Shown: piece by piece, positions 51,768-60,444 of the stretch
Position numbering within the stretch: position 1 is the stretch's first letter
Layout: each line of letters opens with the position of its first letter
Assembly: GCA_900547305.1 (NCBI GenBank)
Contig: URGH01000002.1
Coordinates: 1 to 64,000 of the forward strand
Length of the DNA: 64,000 nucleotides
Direction: 5' to 3'
Origin: an uncultured Oscillospiraceae bacterium
Lineage (GTDB): Bacteria; Bacillota; Clostridia; Oscillospirales; Acutalibacteraceae
Translations under genes and position numbers: made by a program
Notes under the pieces: generated by a model
Seen by the model: the letters and a program-made list of their open reading frames with translations, nothing else
Databases searched by the model: none
What the model was told of the DNA's origin: nothing

Positions 51768-53159
51768 TTGGAAAACTCAAAAAAAAGTATGGATACTATT
51801 GTATCTCTTGCAAAAGGGCGCGGGTTTGTCTACCCCAGCAGTGAAATTTACGGCGGGCTTGCAAACTCGTGGGATTACGGCCCTTTGGGCGTTGAGCTTA
51901 AAAACAATATTAAAAGGGCGTGGCTTAAAAAGTTCGTTCAGGAATGTCCCTATAACGTAGGGCTTGACAGCGCGATACTTATGAACCCGGAAACATGGGT
52001 GGCATCGGGTCACTTAGGCGGCTTTTCCGACCCGCTTATGGACTGCAAGAGCTGCAAAACCCGCCACAGGGCCGATAAACTTATAGAAGACTATGTGGCA
52101 GAGAACGACCTCAGCGATAACCCCGCCGCTATGAGCGACGAGGAAATGATGCAGTATATTAAGGATAAGGGCATTGCCTGCCCCAACTGCGGCGGTCATG
52201 ATTTTACCGATATACGCAAATTTAACCTTATGTTCAAGACCTTTCAGGGCGTAACCGAGGACAGCACATCTACCCTTTACCTCCGCCCCGAAACCGCGCA
52301 GGGTATTTTTGTAAACTTTAAGAACATTGCCCGCACCACCCGCAAAAAAATACCGTTCGGCGTGGCGCAGATAGGTAAATCTTTCAGAAACGAAATTACC
52401 CCCGGTAACTTTATTTTCCGTATTCGCGAGTTTGAGCAAATGGAGCTTGAGTTCTTCTGCAAGCCCGGCACCGACCTTGAATGGTTTGAGTACTGGCGCG
52501 CTTACTGCCGCAAGTGGCTTTTAGACCTGGGAATAAACGAAGAGCATTTAAGGCTGCGCGACCACGATAAGGATGAGCTTTGCTTCTACTCCAAGGCTAC
52601 TACCGACTTTGAGTTCCTTTTCCCGTTCGGCTGGGGCGAATTGTGGGGCGTTGCCGACCGTACCGATTACGATTTAACCCAACACTCTGAGCACTCGGGT
52701 CAGCCTATGGATTACTTTGACCCCGAAACCAACGAAAAATATATACCCTATGTTATAGAGCCGTCGCTCGGTGCTGACCGCGTGCTGCTCGCCTTCCTTT
52801 GCGATGCATACGATGAGGAAACCGACGAAAAGGGAGATGTTCGCACCGTTATGCACTTCCACCCGGCGCTCGCCCCCTTTAAAGCCGCGGTGCTCCCGCT
52901 TTCTAAAAAGCTTTCGGATAAAGCCACCGAAATATACTCGGAGCTTTCAAAGGACTTTATGATTGACTTTGACGATGCCGGCTCAATAGGCAAGCGTTAC
53001 CGCCGCCAGGATGAAATAGGCACGCCTATTTGCATAACTTACGATTTCGACTCAGCAGAGGACAACTGCGTTACCGTTCGCGACCGCGACACAATGGAGC
53101 AAAAGCGCATACCGATAACCGAGCTTAAAGCGTACATTGCAGAGGCTGTTAAATTCTAA
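51768..53159 (+). CDS. glyQS: Glycyl-tRNA synthetase (single-chain, alpha2 type)
   Basis: 463 residues. I place the start at the TTG at 51768, eight bases after GGAGG (51756-51760); the ATG at 51753 would put this site inside the gene. Class II core with [26 protein letters not shown], the zinc-binding insertion CKSCKTRH ... [20 protein letters not shown] and [25 protein letters not shown], and an anticodon-binding domain at the end. It is followed 15 bases later by the phosphate transporter. Confidence 0.97.
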   Translation: MENSKKSMDTIVSLAKGRGFVYPSSEIYGGLANSWDYGPLGVELKNNIKRAWLKKFVQECPYNVGLDSAILMNPETWVASGHLGGFSDPLMDCKSCKTRHRADKLIEDYVAENDLSDNPAAMSDEEMMQYIKDKGIACPNCGGHDFTDIRKFNLMFKTFQGVTEDSTSTLYLRPETAQGIFVNFKNIARTTRKKIPFGVAQIGKSFRNEITPGNFIFRIREFEQMELEFFCKPGTDLEWFEYWRAYCRKWLLDLGINEEHLRLRDHDKDELCFYSKATTDFEFLFPFGWGELWGVADRTDYDLTQHSEHSGQPMDYFDPETNEKYIPYVIEPSLGADRVLLAFLCDAYDEETDEKGDVRTVMHFHPALAPFKAAVLPLSKKLSDKATEIYSELSKDFMIDFDDAGSIGKRYRRQDEIGTPICITYDFDSAEDNCVTVRDRDTMEQKRIPITELKAYIAEAVKF

Positions 53160-53174
53160 AACAGGGGTAAAAAT

Positions 53175-54932
53175 ATGTCTTCAACTACTATACTTTTAAT
53201 GGTAGCCGAGCTTTTCGGCGGGCTTGCGTTCTTCCTTTACGGAATGTCAATGCTGTCGGGCGGGCTTGAAAATCTGACCGGCGGCACCTTGGAGCAAACC
53301 TTGAAAAAGGTCACCCGAAACCCGTTTTTAAGCTTTTTCCTCGGCGCAGGCATAACCATTGCAATACAGTCGTCATCCGCTATGACGGTTATGCTTGTAG
53401 GTCTTGTAAACTCGGGCATAGTGGATTTTTGCGATACCTTCGGCGTTGTTATGGGCTCAAACGTGGGCACCACCCTTACCGCGTGGCTTTTAAGCCTTGC
53501 GGGAATAGGCGGGGACAATTTCTTCCTGACATTGCTAAAGCCCATGACCTTTGCCCCCCTGCTTGCGTTTATCGGTATTCTTTTCAGAATGATTTCAAAG
53601 GAAGAAAAGAAGAAAAATATCGGGCTTATTTTCATAGGCTTTGCCATTCTTATGACCGGCATGGACTTTATGAGCAACTCTATGAGCTCCGTGCAAGATA
53701 TGAAAGGCTTTCAAAGCCTGCTTACGGCGTTCAGCAGCCCGATAATAGCGCTTTTAATCTCGATTCTTTTCACCGGAATAATTCAGTCCTCCGCCGCCAC
53801 TATAGGTATAGTTCAGGCTTTGGCGCTTACGGGTGCCATAACCTACGAAATGGCAATACCGCTGGTGCTCGGCGCCAATATCGGCACCTGCATTACAGCC
53901 TTTCTTTCAAGCTTCGGAACAAACAGAAACGCAAAACGAGTTGTGGCGCTGCATATATACGTAAATGTTCTCGGCTCGGTTGTATGTATGATAATTCTTT
54001 ACATACTCAAAGCCGTGGGCGTGGGCGTTTTATCAATGACCGTCTCTATGTTCGGCGTTGCAATTATCCACACGCTGTTTAACCTTGTTAACACAATAGT
54101 GCTTGTTCCCTTTAAAAAGGCTATCTACAAGCTGTGCGAGCTTACCGTTAAGGGCGATAACGATAAAACGCATACCGTTTTTCTGGACGAGCGTTTGTTC
54201 AACAACACCGCTCTTGCGGTATCCGAATGTCACCGCCTTACAAACGAAATGGCGGAGCACGCAAGAGACTCGCTTACAAAGGCTATCGGGCTTATATCGT
54301 CCTACAAAGCCGAAACCGCGCAATACATCCGCGAAAACGAGGAGCTTATTGATAAATATGAGGACAAGCTCGGCACTTACTTAGTAAGGCTCAGCAACAA
54401 CGAGCTTTCGGAAAACACCTCCCACTCAATTGCCCGTATGCTCCACAGTATAGGCGACTTTGAGCGAATAGGCGACCACGCGCTCAATATTTGCAAGGTT
54501 GCCGAAGAAATGCACAATAAAAACATTCATTTTTCGGATGAGGCAAAAAAAGAGATTGCCGTTATAACAAACGCCGTTACCGAAATACTCAATATGACGG
54601 TGGATTCGTTTATAAACGACGATATAGAGCTTGCCTCTCACGTTGAGCCGCTTGAGCAGGTTATAGATAAGCTCAATAAAAAACTTAAAGCCCGCCATGT
54701 CGCAAGGCTTCAAAACGGCGAGTGCACCATTGAGCTGGGCTTTGTGTTTACCGACCTGTTAACCAACTATGAGCGCGTTTCCGACCATTGCTCAAACGTT
54801 GCGGTTTACACCATGCAGCTGCCGAGCGATAAGCTGGACGCGCACAAGTACCTTGCAAAAATCAAAAACGCCGAAACCGGCGCGTTTGTCGACGATTTCA
54901 ATATGTACGCCGAAAAATATTCGCTTACTTGA
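53175..54932 (+). CDS. Na/Pi cotransporter family protein with PhoU-like domain
   Basis: 585 residues. The first half has two inverted transport repeats with QSSSAMTVMLVGLVNSG and QSSAATIGIVQALALTG (the QSSS motif of NptA/SLC34 proteins) and about nine membrane helices; the second half is a cytoplasmic PhoU-like helical domain (HSIGDFERIGDHALNICKVAEEMH, YERVSDHCSNVAVY). It imports phosphate or balances phosphate signalling. The stop codon overlaps the next promoter. Confidence 0.92.
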   Translation: MSSTTILLMVAELFGGLAFFLYGMSMLSGGLENLTGGTLEQTLKKVTRNPFLSFFLGAGITIAIQSSSAMTVMLVGLVNSGIVDFCDTFGVVMGSNVGTTLTAWLLSLAGIGGDNFFLTLLKPMTFAPLLAFIGILFRMISKEEKKKNIGLIFIGFAILMTGMDFMSNSMSSVQDMKGFQSLLTAFSSPIIALLISILFTGIIQSSAATIGIVQALALTGAITYEMAIPLVLGANIGTCITAFLSSFGTNRNAKRVVALHIYVNVLGSVVCMIILYILKAVGVGVLSMTVSMFGVAIIHTLFNLVNTIVLVPFKKAIYKLCELTVKGDNDKTHTVFLDERLFNNTALAVSECHRLTNEMAEHARDSLTKAIGLISSYKAETAQYIRENEELIDKYEDKLGTYLVRLSNNELSENTSHSIARMLHSIGDFERIGDHALNICKVAEEMHNKNIHFSDEAKKEIAVITNAVTEILNMTVDSFINDDIELASHVEPLEQVIDKLNKKLKARHVARLQNGECTIELGFVFTDLLTNYERVSDHCSNVAVYTMQLPSDKLDAHKYLAKIKNAETGAFVDDFNMYAEKYSLT

Positions 54933-54957
54933 CAAACCGATAACATAATGCTATAAT
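54929..54957 (+). promoter_or_regulatory. Promoter of the thiT leader
   Basis: TTGACA (54929-54934), overlapping the TGA stop of the preceding gene, and TATAAT (54952-54957), spacer 17. Confidence 0.88.
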
Positions 54958-54969
54958 AGCTTTGCAATT

Positions 54970-55106
54970 TAGGGAGCTTGATGAAACTCAGGCTGAGAGG
55001 AAGTCCGCTTTTCGCTATGACTTCGACCTATGACCTGATACGGATAATGCCGTCGTAGGGAAATACGCTAACAGTATTGCCGCAGGTCTTTGCCTGCGGC
55101 TTTTTT
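54970..55106 (+). promoter_or_regulatory. TPP riboswitch with terminator
   Basis: Contains the THI-box signatures CTGAGAGGA (54993-55001) and ACCTGATACGGATAATGCC followed by GTAGGGA (55033-55061). The expression platform is a GCCGCAGG/CCTGCGGC hairpin (55079-55100) with a T-run. Thiamine pyrophosphate should cause early termination before thiT. Confidence 0.95.
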
Positions 55107-55143
55107 CGCGGGTAATTGCGATATATAAAAGGAGTGTTGAAAA

Positions 55144-55725
55144 ATGGAAACAAAAAACAAACCCGTCTACAAACTCACCTTCAGCGCCGTTATGGTGGCG
55201 CTGGCGTCCGCCCTCAGCCTTATAAAGATTTACGAGCTGCCGCTGGGCGGCGCGGTAACCCTTTTAAGCATGCTGCCGATAGTAGTTATATCTATTTCCT
55301 TGGGGCTTAAATGGGGCATAGGCTCTTCATTCGTTTACTCGCTCATTCAGCTTTTCTTCGGAATAACGCTTGACGGCCTGCTCGGTTGGGGTCTTACCGC
55401 CGCATACCTTGTAGGCACTATTTTTCTTGATTACATAATCGCCTTTACCGTTTTGGGCTTTGCGGGCGCATTTGCAAAAAAAGGCTATTCCGGAACGCTT
55501 GCCGGCATCACGCTTGTTTTTGTGCTGAGATTTGTTTCTCACCTTATCTCGGGCGCTATTCTTTTCGGTATTCCCGAAAAATGGGCGGATAAATTCAACA
55601 ACGTATGGCTGTATTCCGCAGCCTACAACGGCTCTTATATGCTCCCCGAGCTTGTAATAACCCTTGTTGCCGCAGCAATTATTTTCCGTCTGCCCCAGGT
55701 AAAAAAGATTTTGGGCTTAAAATAA
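55144..55725 (+). CDS. thiT: Thiamine ECF transporter S component ThiT
   Basis: 193 residues with six membrane helices; LTFSAVMVALASALSLIKIYELPLGGAVTLLSMLPIVVISISLGLKWG is typical of ThiT, with Trp/Tyr-rich loops that bind thiamine. It needs the shared EcfA/EcfT module, which is not in the window. Placement after a TPP riboswitch confirms the substrate. AAAGGAG precedes the ATG. Confidence 0.96.
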   Translation: METKNKPVYKLTFSAVMVALASALSLIKIYELPLGGAVTLLSMLPIVVISISLGLKWGIGSSFVYSLIQLFFGITLDGLLGWGLTAAYLVGTIFLDYIIAFTVLGFAGAFAKKGYSGTLAGITLVFVLRFVSHLISGAILFGIPEKWADKFNNVWLYSAAYNGSYMLPELVITLVAAAIIFRLPQVKKILGLK

Positions 55726-55832
55726 TTTAAAAATGGCAAATGAGAAAATAAGAGAAAAACGGAGCATTTTAAAGAAAAACAGAGATTGCGAACATTAAAT
55801 TAAAATTTCCGAAATTTTATGTTGACATTACC

Positions 55833-55861
55833 TCCCGGCTGTGGTATTATAATTTAGCTGT
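55833..55861 (+). promoter_or_regulatory. Promoter of rplM-rpsI
   Basis: TTGACA at about 55823-55828 and TATTAT/TATAAT at about 55846-55853, spacing near 17. The 170 bases between thiT and rplM hold nothing else that I can name. Confidence 0.6.
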
Positions 55862-55896
55862 TTAATTATTAAAAGATTTTTTGGAGGTTTTGAATT

Positions 55897-56325
55897 ATGT
55901 CTACATTTATGGCAAAACCTGCTGAAATTCAGCGTAAATGGTATATAATCGACGCTGCCGACAGACCGCTCGGACGTACCGCTACCAAGGTTGCGGATAT
56001 TCTTCGCGGAAAGTTAAAGCCGGAGTTTACTCCCCATGTCGATTGCGGCGACCATGTTGTCGTTATCAACGCTGATAAGGCGGTTTTAACAGGTAAAAAA
56101 CTGGATAAGAAGTTCTATCGCCGTCACACCGGCTATATCGGCGGTCTTAAAGAGGTTAAGTATTCCTCTCTTATGAAGACCCGCCCCGAGCTCGCTATGG
56201 AGCTTGCCGTTAAGGGTATGGTGCCGGATACTACAATCGGCCGCAAGGCTCTTACCAGACTTCACGTTTACAGCGGCACCGAGTACGCTCAGGTTGCCCA
56301 GAAGCCCGAAAAGCTTGAATTTTAA
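55897..56325 (+). CDS. rplM: 50S ribosomal protein L13
   Basis: 142 residues, full length. [38 protein letters not shown] and [34 protein letters not shown] are typical. GGAGG precedes the ATG. Paired with rpsI as in nearly all bacteria. Confidence 0.99.
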   Translation: MSTFMAKPAEIQRKWYIIDAADRPLGRTATKVADILRGKLKPEFTPHVDCGDHVVVINADKAVLTGKKLDKKFYRRHTGYIGGLKEVKYSSLMKTRPELAMELAVKGMVPDTTIGRKALTRLHVYSGTEYAQVAQKPEKLEF

Positions 56326-56342
56326 GAAGGGAGACAGAAACA

Positions 56343-56741
56343 ATGTTTGAAGCAAAGCCTTATTTCTACGGAACAGGCAGAAGAAAAAGTTCTGTTGCCC
56401 GTGTTCGTCTTTATGCAGGTACCGGAAAGGTTACCGTTAACGATAGGGATATTGACGATTATTTCGGTCTTGAAACACTCAAGCTCATCGTTCGTCAGCC
56501 CCTCGTACTCACCGGCACTGCCGATAAGTATGATGTTGTTTGCCGCGTTGCAGGCGGCGGTGTTACAGGTCAGGCAGGCGCTGTTCGCCACGGTATTTCC
56601 CGTGCGCTGCTCCAGTCCGATGCTGAGCTCCGCGCAGAGCTTAAAAAGGCAGGTTTCCTCACACGCGATCCGCGTATGAAGGAAAGAAAGAAGTACGGTC
56701 TCAAAGGCGCTCGCCGTGCACCGCAGTTCTCAAAGAGATAA
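56343..56741 (+). CDS. rpsI: 30S ribosomal protein S9
   Basis: 132 residues, full length. [15 protein letters not shown] and the C-terminal [17 protein letters not shown] that reaches the decoding site are diagnostic. It follows rplM by 17 bases with its own AAGGGAG. Confidence 0.99.
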   Translation: MFEAKPYFYGTGRRKSSVARVRLYAGTGKVTVNDRDIDDYFGLETLKLIVRQPLVLTGTADKYDVVCRVAGGGVTGQAGAVRHGISRALLQSDAELRAELKKAGFLTRDPRMKERKKYGLKGARRAPQFSKR

Positions 56742-56867
56742 GGAATTTCTTATCTGTATTCGGAACTATTCCGTTTTTTCGGTGTCTGTCTTACCGCCGG
56801 CTCTTTCCGTTTTCGGGTGCAATCGCAGCGGTAAACGCACAATTAACGGGAAAGCAACAGGAAATCA

Positions 56868-56898
56868 GGGCATCTGTTATATGACAGATGCCCTTTTT
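56868..56898 (+). terminator. Terminator of rplM-rpsI
   Basis: GGGCATCTGT and ACAGATGCCC (10-bp stem, six-base loop) followed by TTTTT. It lies 126 bases past the rpsI stop; the stretch in between has no gene. Confidence 0.92.
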
Positions 56899-56971
56899 GT
56901 ACTTAAAAATTTCCCCGTCCACGCGAAAAACTTTTAACATTTTAATACATAAATTTTTTACAATTACACCA

Positions 56972-57000
56972 TTGACATTATTCGACAGTCGGAGTATAAT
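56972..57000 (+). promoter_or_regulatory. Plus-strand promoter reading antisense into tRNA-Thr
   Basis: TTGACA (56972-56977) and TATAAT (56995-57000), spacer 17, perfect boxes. The next plus-strand gene is the Xre gene at 57206, so the leader would pass antisense through the tRNA and its terminator. Confidence 0.75.
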
Positions 57001-57019
57001 AAAAGCATAAAATTAATAT

Positions 57020-57050
57020 AAAAAAATCGCGGCAAACAGTTTTGCCGCGA
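57020..57050 (-). terminator. Terminator of tRNA-Thr
   Basis: TCGCGGCAAA and TTTGCCGCGA form a perfect 10-bp stem with a four-base loop, followed by a T-run on the minus strand. Confidence 0.92.
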
Positions 57051-57060
57051 AATCGGTGGA

Positions 57061-57132
57061 GCTGAAGATGGGACTCGAACCCACGATCTGCTGATTACGA
57101 ATCAGCTGCTCTGCCAACTGAGCCACTTCAGC
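57061..57132 (-). tRNA. tRNA-Thr (anticodon CGU)
   Basis: 72 bases on the minus strand. Acceptor arms GCTGAAG and CTTCAGC pair fully; the anticodon arm is GCTGA-TTCGTAA-TCAGC with anticodon CGT for ACG codons; the T arm has GTGGG-TTCGAGT-CCCAT. The 3' CCA is not encoded. It has its own promoter and terminator. Confidence 0.97.
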
Positions 57133-57148
57133 AACTTCACATTAATTG

Positions 57149-57177
57149 ATTATACCAATTTTTTTGGGTTTAGTCAA
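57149..57177 (-). promoter_or_regulatory. Promoter of tRNA-Thr
   Basis: Minus strand TTGACT (57172-57177) and TATAAT (57149-57154), spacer 17, about 10 bases before the mature tRNA. Confidence 0.85.
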
Positions 57178-57205
57178 GAAAAAAATAAAAAAAGAGGAAT
57201 TTAAA

Positions 57206-57640
57206 ATGAGTTATACTATTAATCAACGCGTAGCTATATACAGAAAAATGGCAAACCTCACCCAGACTGAGGCTGCCGAGCGCCTCGGAATGAAGTGCAG
57301 CACATATTCGCAAATGGAGCGTAAGGGAAATATAAGCGTAGATAAACTTATGGCAATAGCCGAGGTTTTCGGCGTAAGCCCCGCCGTTCTGCTTCGCGAC
57401 CCTATGGAGCTTCAGTCAAGTCAGCCCGCCGCTGCGCCTGTCGCAGAACCCGCCCCCGAAAAACCGGCACCCACCGTTCTGCGCGAACCGACTTTCACCC
57501 CCTCTTCCCGCCCGCCGTTTGTAATTACGCGCAACGAGGAAAACATGCTTACCATCCTCCGCAATCTCCCGAAAGCGGATCTTGAAGAGGTGCGCAGCCT
57601 GATAAATGAAAAATACCAGAATTCCAAAAAGAAGAAATAA
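57206..57640 (+). CDS. Xre-type regulator with Pro/Ala linker
   Basis: 144 residues from the ATG at 57206 with AGAGGA upstream. A helix-turn-helix domain (residues about 5-65, VAIYRKMANLTQTEAAERLGMKCSTYSQMERKGNISVDKLMAIAEVFGV) is joined by a Pro/Ala-rich linker (75-105) to a short helical tail (NEENMLTILRNLPKADLEEVRSLINEKY) that may be for dimer formation. Target unknown. The only good promoter upstream is at 56972-57000. Confidence 0.85.
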   Translation: MSYTINQRVAIYRKMANLTQTEAAERLGMKCSTYSQMERKGNISVDKLMAIAEVFGVSPAVLLRDPMELQSSQPAAAPVAEPAPEKPAPTVLREPTFTPSSRPPFVITRNEENMLTILRNLPKADLEEVRSLINEKYQNSKKKK

Positions 57641-57661
57641 AGCCCGCGTTTAAAATTTGCA

Positions 57662-57701
57662 AAACAATCGGCAGAGACAAAAATGTCTCTGCCGATTGTT
57701 T
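57662..57701. terminator. Shared terminator between the Xre gene and rex
   Basis: An 18-bp perfect stem (57662-57679 with 57684-57701) and a four-base loop. A-run on the left and T-run on the right let it stop transcription from both sides. Confidence 0.92.
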
Positions 57702-57704
57702 TAT

Positions 57705-58331
57705 TTATTCGTTATGAAGCCTGTAAGAAAGAGTCATAAGGCTGTCCCCGAAATGAACGTTTTCCACCTTTATATCAGGGTATTTAAGCGCAAGGTCATA
57801 ATGGCTGAAATTCCAAAAACCCTTTATTCCCAGCCTTACCAGCTGGTCGGAAAGCTGAACCGCCGCCTTTTTGGGTATGCATAAAAACGCCGCTTCAGGG
57901 CGGTTTTCACGGCAGAATTCATCCAATGTTGAAATACTGCGAACGGGCAGGTTTTTTATCATCTGACCGACAAGCGATTCCTTGCTGTCAAAAAGCCCTA
58001 TGAGCTTAAAGCCTTTCGACTCAAAGTTAACGTGCATGGTTATCGCTTTGCCGAGGTTGCCTACGCCTATAAGAACGGCGCTTTTAGGTGCGTCGATACC
58101 CAGTATCCGCGCAATTTCCGATTGCAAAAGCTCTATATTATAGCCGTAGCCCTGCTGACCGAATCCGCCGAAGCAGTTCAGATCCTGCCGTATCTGGCTT
58201 GCGGTAAGCCCCATCCGTTCGGAAAGCTCGCGCGAGGATATACGCGTCATTCCGCCCGCTTTAAGCTCACCTAAAAAACGGTAATAACGCGGCAGGCGCT
58301 TTATGACCGACTCCGAAATATTACTGCCCAT
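57705..58331 (-). CDS. rex: Redox-sensing repressor Rex
   Basis: 208 residues from the ATG at 58331 with GGGGAG upstream. N-terminal winged helix (VIKRLPRYYRFLGEL ... ISSRELSERMGLTASQIRQDLNCFGGFGQQGYGYN) and a Rossmann domain (AVLIGVGNLGKAI) that reads the NADH/NAD+ ratio. It normally represses fermentation genes. The rnf operon in this window is a possible target; no clear Rex site was found there. Confidence 0.96.
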   Translation of the reverse strand: MGSNISESVIKRLPRYYRFLGELKAGGMTRISSRELSERMGLTASQIRQDLNCFGGFGQQGYGYNIELLQSEIARILGIDAPKSAVLIGVGNLGKAITMHVNFESKGFKLIGLFDSKESLVGQMIKNLPVRSISTLDEFCRENRPEAAFLCIPKKAAVQLSDQLVRLGIKGFWNFSHYDLALKYPDIKVENVHFGDSLMTLSYRLHNE

Positions 58332-58365
58332 TCCAATCTCCCCTTTCCGGGTTATTACTGCTTCT

Positions 58366-58394
58366 ATAATAATACTTTGTGAAAAAAATGTCAA
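58366..58394 (-). promoter_or_regulatory. Promoter of rex
   Basis: Minus strand TTGACA (58389-58394) and TATTAT (58366-58371), spacer 17. Confidence 0.8.
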
Positions 58395-58412
58395 GTAAAT
58401 GAAAAAAAGTTC

Positions 58413-58440
58413 TTGACAAATAAGAATTATCTGTTATAAT
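58413..58440 (+). promoter_or_regulatory. Promoter of perR-rubrerythrin
   Basis: TTGACA (58413-58418) and TATAAT (58435-58440), spacer 16. Confidence 0.82.
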
Positions 58441-58445
58441 AAAAT

Positions 58446-58458
58446 AGTAATCATTACT
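58446..58458. promoter_or_regulatory. PerR/Fur-type operator
   Basis: AGTAATCATTACT, a perfect palindrome with 7-1-7 layout when the flanking T and G are included. It sits at the predicted start site of perR, so it probably serves autorepression. Confidence 0.7.
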
Positions 58459-58473
58459 GAATTAGGTGATACA

Positions 58474-58851
58474 ATGAAAAACTTTTCACGGCAGCGTGAA
58501 GAAATAATCCGGGTTCTCCGCTCTACCGATACACATCCCACAGCCGCGTGGGTATATTCGCGGGTTAAAGAGGCAATACCTAATATTAGCCTCGGCACCG
58601 TTTACAGAAATCTTGCGGCTCTCAGCGAATCGGGAGAAATACTCTCCCTTTCGGTGGGCGACGGTTTCGAGCATTTCGACGGTAATCCCGCGCCGCACGC
58701 GCACCTGCACTGCCGCATTTGCGGCAAAATTGCCGACGCACCGATGCAGGGCGACCCGTTGGCTGATGTAGCCCGCGAGCACGGCTTTGAGCCGGAAACC
58801 TCGGTTTATATCGAATACGGCGTCTGTGAAGAGTGTAAAAAACAAAAATAA
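58474..58851 (+). CDS. perR: Fur-family peroxide regulator PerR
   Basis: 125 residues. Winged helix with NISLGTVYRNLAALSESGEI, metal ligands HFDGNPAPHAHLHC and two CxxC pairs (CRIC, CEEC) for structural zinc. The length and the adjacent rubrerythrin favour PerR over Fur or Zur. It releases DNA when peroxide oxidises its iron site. It has an operator at its own start site. Confidence 0.88.
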   Translation: MKNFSRQREEIIRVLRSTDTHPTAAWVYSRVKEAIPNISLGTVYRNLAALSESGEILSLSVGDGFEHFDGNPAPHAHLHCRICGKIADAPMQGDPLADVAREHGFEPETSVYIEYGVCEECKKQK

Positions 58852-58871
58852 TTTTTTTGGAGGAATAAAAA

Positions 58872-59417
58872 ATGAAAAAGTTTGTATGTCTTGTTTGCGG
58901 TTATGTTTATGAGGGCGAGTCCGCTCCCGAGGAGTGCCCCATCTGCCACGCTCCGGCTTCAAAGTTCGCCGAGCAGGCAGCTGAGAAAACCTGGGCTGCT
59001 GAGCATGTTGTAGGCATAGCCAAGGGCGCTGATCAGAGAATAATCGACGGTTTGCGTGAAAACTTCAACGGCGAGTGCACCGAGGTGGGTATGTACCTGG
59101 CAATGGCGCGCGTAGCCCACAGAGAGGGCTATCCCGAAATCGGGCTTTACTGGGAAAAGGCGGCTTTTGAAGAGGCGGAGCACGCCGCAAAGTTTGCCGA
59201 GCTTTTAGGCGAGGTTGTGACCGACAGCACCAAGAAAAACCTTGAAATGCGCGCGGACGCCGAAAACGGCGCCACAATGGGTAAATTTGAGCTTGCAAAA
59301 CTTGCAAAAGAGCTTAACCTTGACGCTATACATGATACGGTGCATGAGATGGCAAAGGACGAAGCCCGTCACGGCAGAGCGTTTGAGGGACTGCTCAAGC
59401 GTTACTTCAACAAGTAA
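58872..59417 (+). CDS. Reverse rubrerythrin (N-terminal rubredoxin)
   Basis: 181 residues. The rubredoxin domain comes first ([27 protein letters not shown]), then the four-helix diiron domain ([50 protein letters not shown] ... [22 protein letters not shown]). This order defines the reverse type, an NADH-dependent peroxide and oxygen scavenger of strict anaerobes. GGAGG precedes the ATG, 20 bases after perR. Confidence 0.95.
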   Translation: MKKFVCLVCGYVYEGESAPEECPICHAPASKFAEQAAEKTWAAEHVVGIAKGADQRIIDGLRENFNGECTEVGMYLAMARVAHREGYPEIGLYWEKAAFEEAEHAAKFAELLGEVVTDSTKKNLEMRADAENGATMGKFELAKLAKELNLDAIHDTVHEMAKDEARHGRAFEGLLKRYFNK

Positions 59418-59433
59418 TAAATATCAATTACTA

Positions 59434-59467
59434 AAAAGAGGCACGGAGCAAAATCCGTGCCTCTTTT
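59434..59467 (+). terminator. Terminator after reverse rubrerythrin
   Basis: AAAAGAGGCACGGA and TCCGTGCCTCTTTT, a 14-bp stem with six-base loop, usable from both sides. Confidence 0.92.
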
Positions 59468-59470
59468 AAC

Positions 59471-60310
59471 TTAAAATTTAGAGTTATCCGGCAGTAAAGC
59501 GGTCTGACGGCTCTTTCGGTACTTTAATGCCGTGACTCCCGTTTTTCTTTTAAAAGTTTTCATAAAATGTAATTCATCCGAAAAGCCGCAGGAAAAAGCA
59601 ACGTCCGCAATAGGCAAATCTGTTGTTTCCAACAGCTCGCAGGCATGCGCTATCCGTTTTTCGGTTATATAGCTTATAAGGGTAGTTCCGTATTCCCTCT
59701 TAAAAAGCCGTAACAGGTGCGCGTGGCTTACACCCGCGTCTCTGCAAAGGCTTTCTATACAGAAAAACTGTGAAAAGCAGCCGCAATCAATAGTTTCTTT
59801 TATATTCTTTATGCTGCCGGGCGGAATCTTGGATACGCATATATCCATTATTTTATAAAATGCCGAAAGCAAGCCGAAATACTCGTTAGGCTTTTCCGTA
59901 AGCGACTCAAAAATGTTCTTTAATATTTCATCGGTTATTTTGCGGTATCGGTTTTTGAGCGTGAATGTGTTTTCCGAAAATCCAACCAATTCACCGTAGC
60001 GTCCGGCAGCGTTACCGTTCAGCGAAAACCAGACATACTCCCACGGGTCGGCGGGATTGGGGTAATACCTCATTTTAACATTCGGCGGAATAAAAAACAT
60101 ATCCCCGCCGCCGAGTTCAAATTTCATTTTTTCCACCTCAAGCGTACCGCTGCCGGAAATAATAAAATGCCATGTAAAAAATGTCTGTATTCTGAAATGC
60201 ATTTCCGGCTTGGTTACTTTAAAATTATCATACCCTACCCCCAAAACCGTACTGTCGCCGATGTTGTTCGTTATCCCGAAATATGACGGTATTTTGATAA
60301 AATTCCACAT
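59471..60310 (-). CDS. AraC-family transcriptional regulator
   Basis: 279 residues from the ATG at 60310 with AGAGGTG upstream; an ATG eight codons earlier is possible. The N-terminal cupin part (about 25-160; FHIQTFFTWHFIISGSGTLEVEKMKFELGGGDMFFIPPNVKMRYYPNP) should bind an effector. The C terminus has two helix-turn-helix motifs (SLCRDAGVSHAHLLRLFKREYGTTLISYI ... LPIADVAFSCGFSDELHFMKTFKRKTGVTALKYR). It faces the GH109-like gene and probably controls it; the effector would be a sugar. Confidence 0.92.
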   Translation of the reverse strand: MWNFIKIPSYFGITNNIGDSTVLGVGYDNFKVTKPEMHFRIQTFFTWHFIISGSGTLEVEKMKFELGGGDMFFIPPNVKMRYYPNPADPWEYVWFSLNGNAAGRYGELVGFSENTFTLKNRYRKITDEILKNIFESLTEKPNEYFGLLSAFYKIMDICVSKIPPGSIKNIKETIDCGCFSQFFCIESLCRDAGVSHAHLLRLFKREYGTTLISYITEKRIAHACELLETTDLPIADVAFSCGFSDELHFMKTFKRKTGVTALKYRKSRQTALLPDNSKF

Positions 60311-60394
60311 ATAAAGCACCTCTTTATAAAGCATAGCACAACAACTAAAAAAAGTAAATGATAAAAAAAGACAGTTTTATGTTCTTTTTTAACA

Positions 60395-60423
60395 TTGTGT
60401 TTTTTCTCCGTTTGGAGTAATAT
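60395..60423 (+). promoter_or_regulatory. Candidate promoter of the GH109-like gene
   Basis: TTGTGT (60395-60400) and TAATAT (60418-60423), spacer 17: a weak pair, as expected for an activator-dependent promoter. The spacer ends with the small palindrome CTCCGTTTGGAG (60406-60417). Confidence 0.5.
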
Positions 60424-60444
60424 ACTCAAAAAGGAGTGTTTGAT

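Noticed and set aside
58377..58394. Possible Rex operator TTGTGAAAAAAATGTCAA before rex
   Set aside because: The left arm TTGTGAA fits, but the right arm (TGTCAA in place of TTCACAA) does not, and these bases are also the -35 box, so I do not call it.
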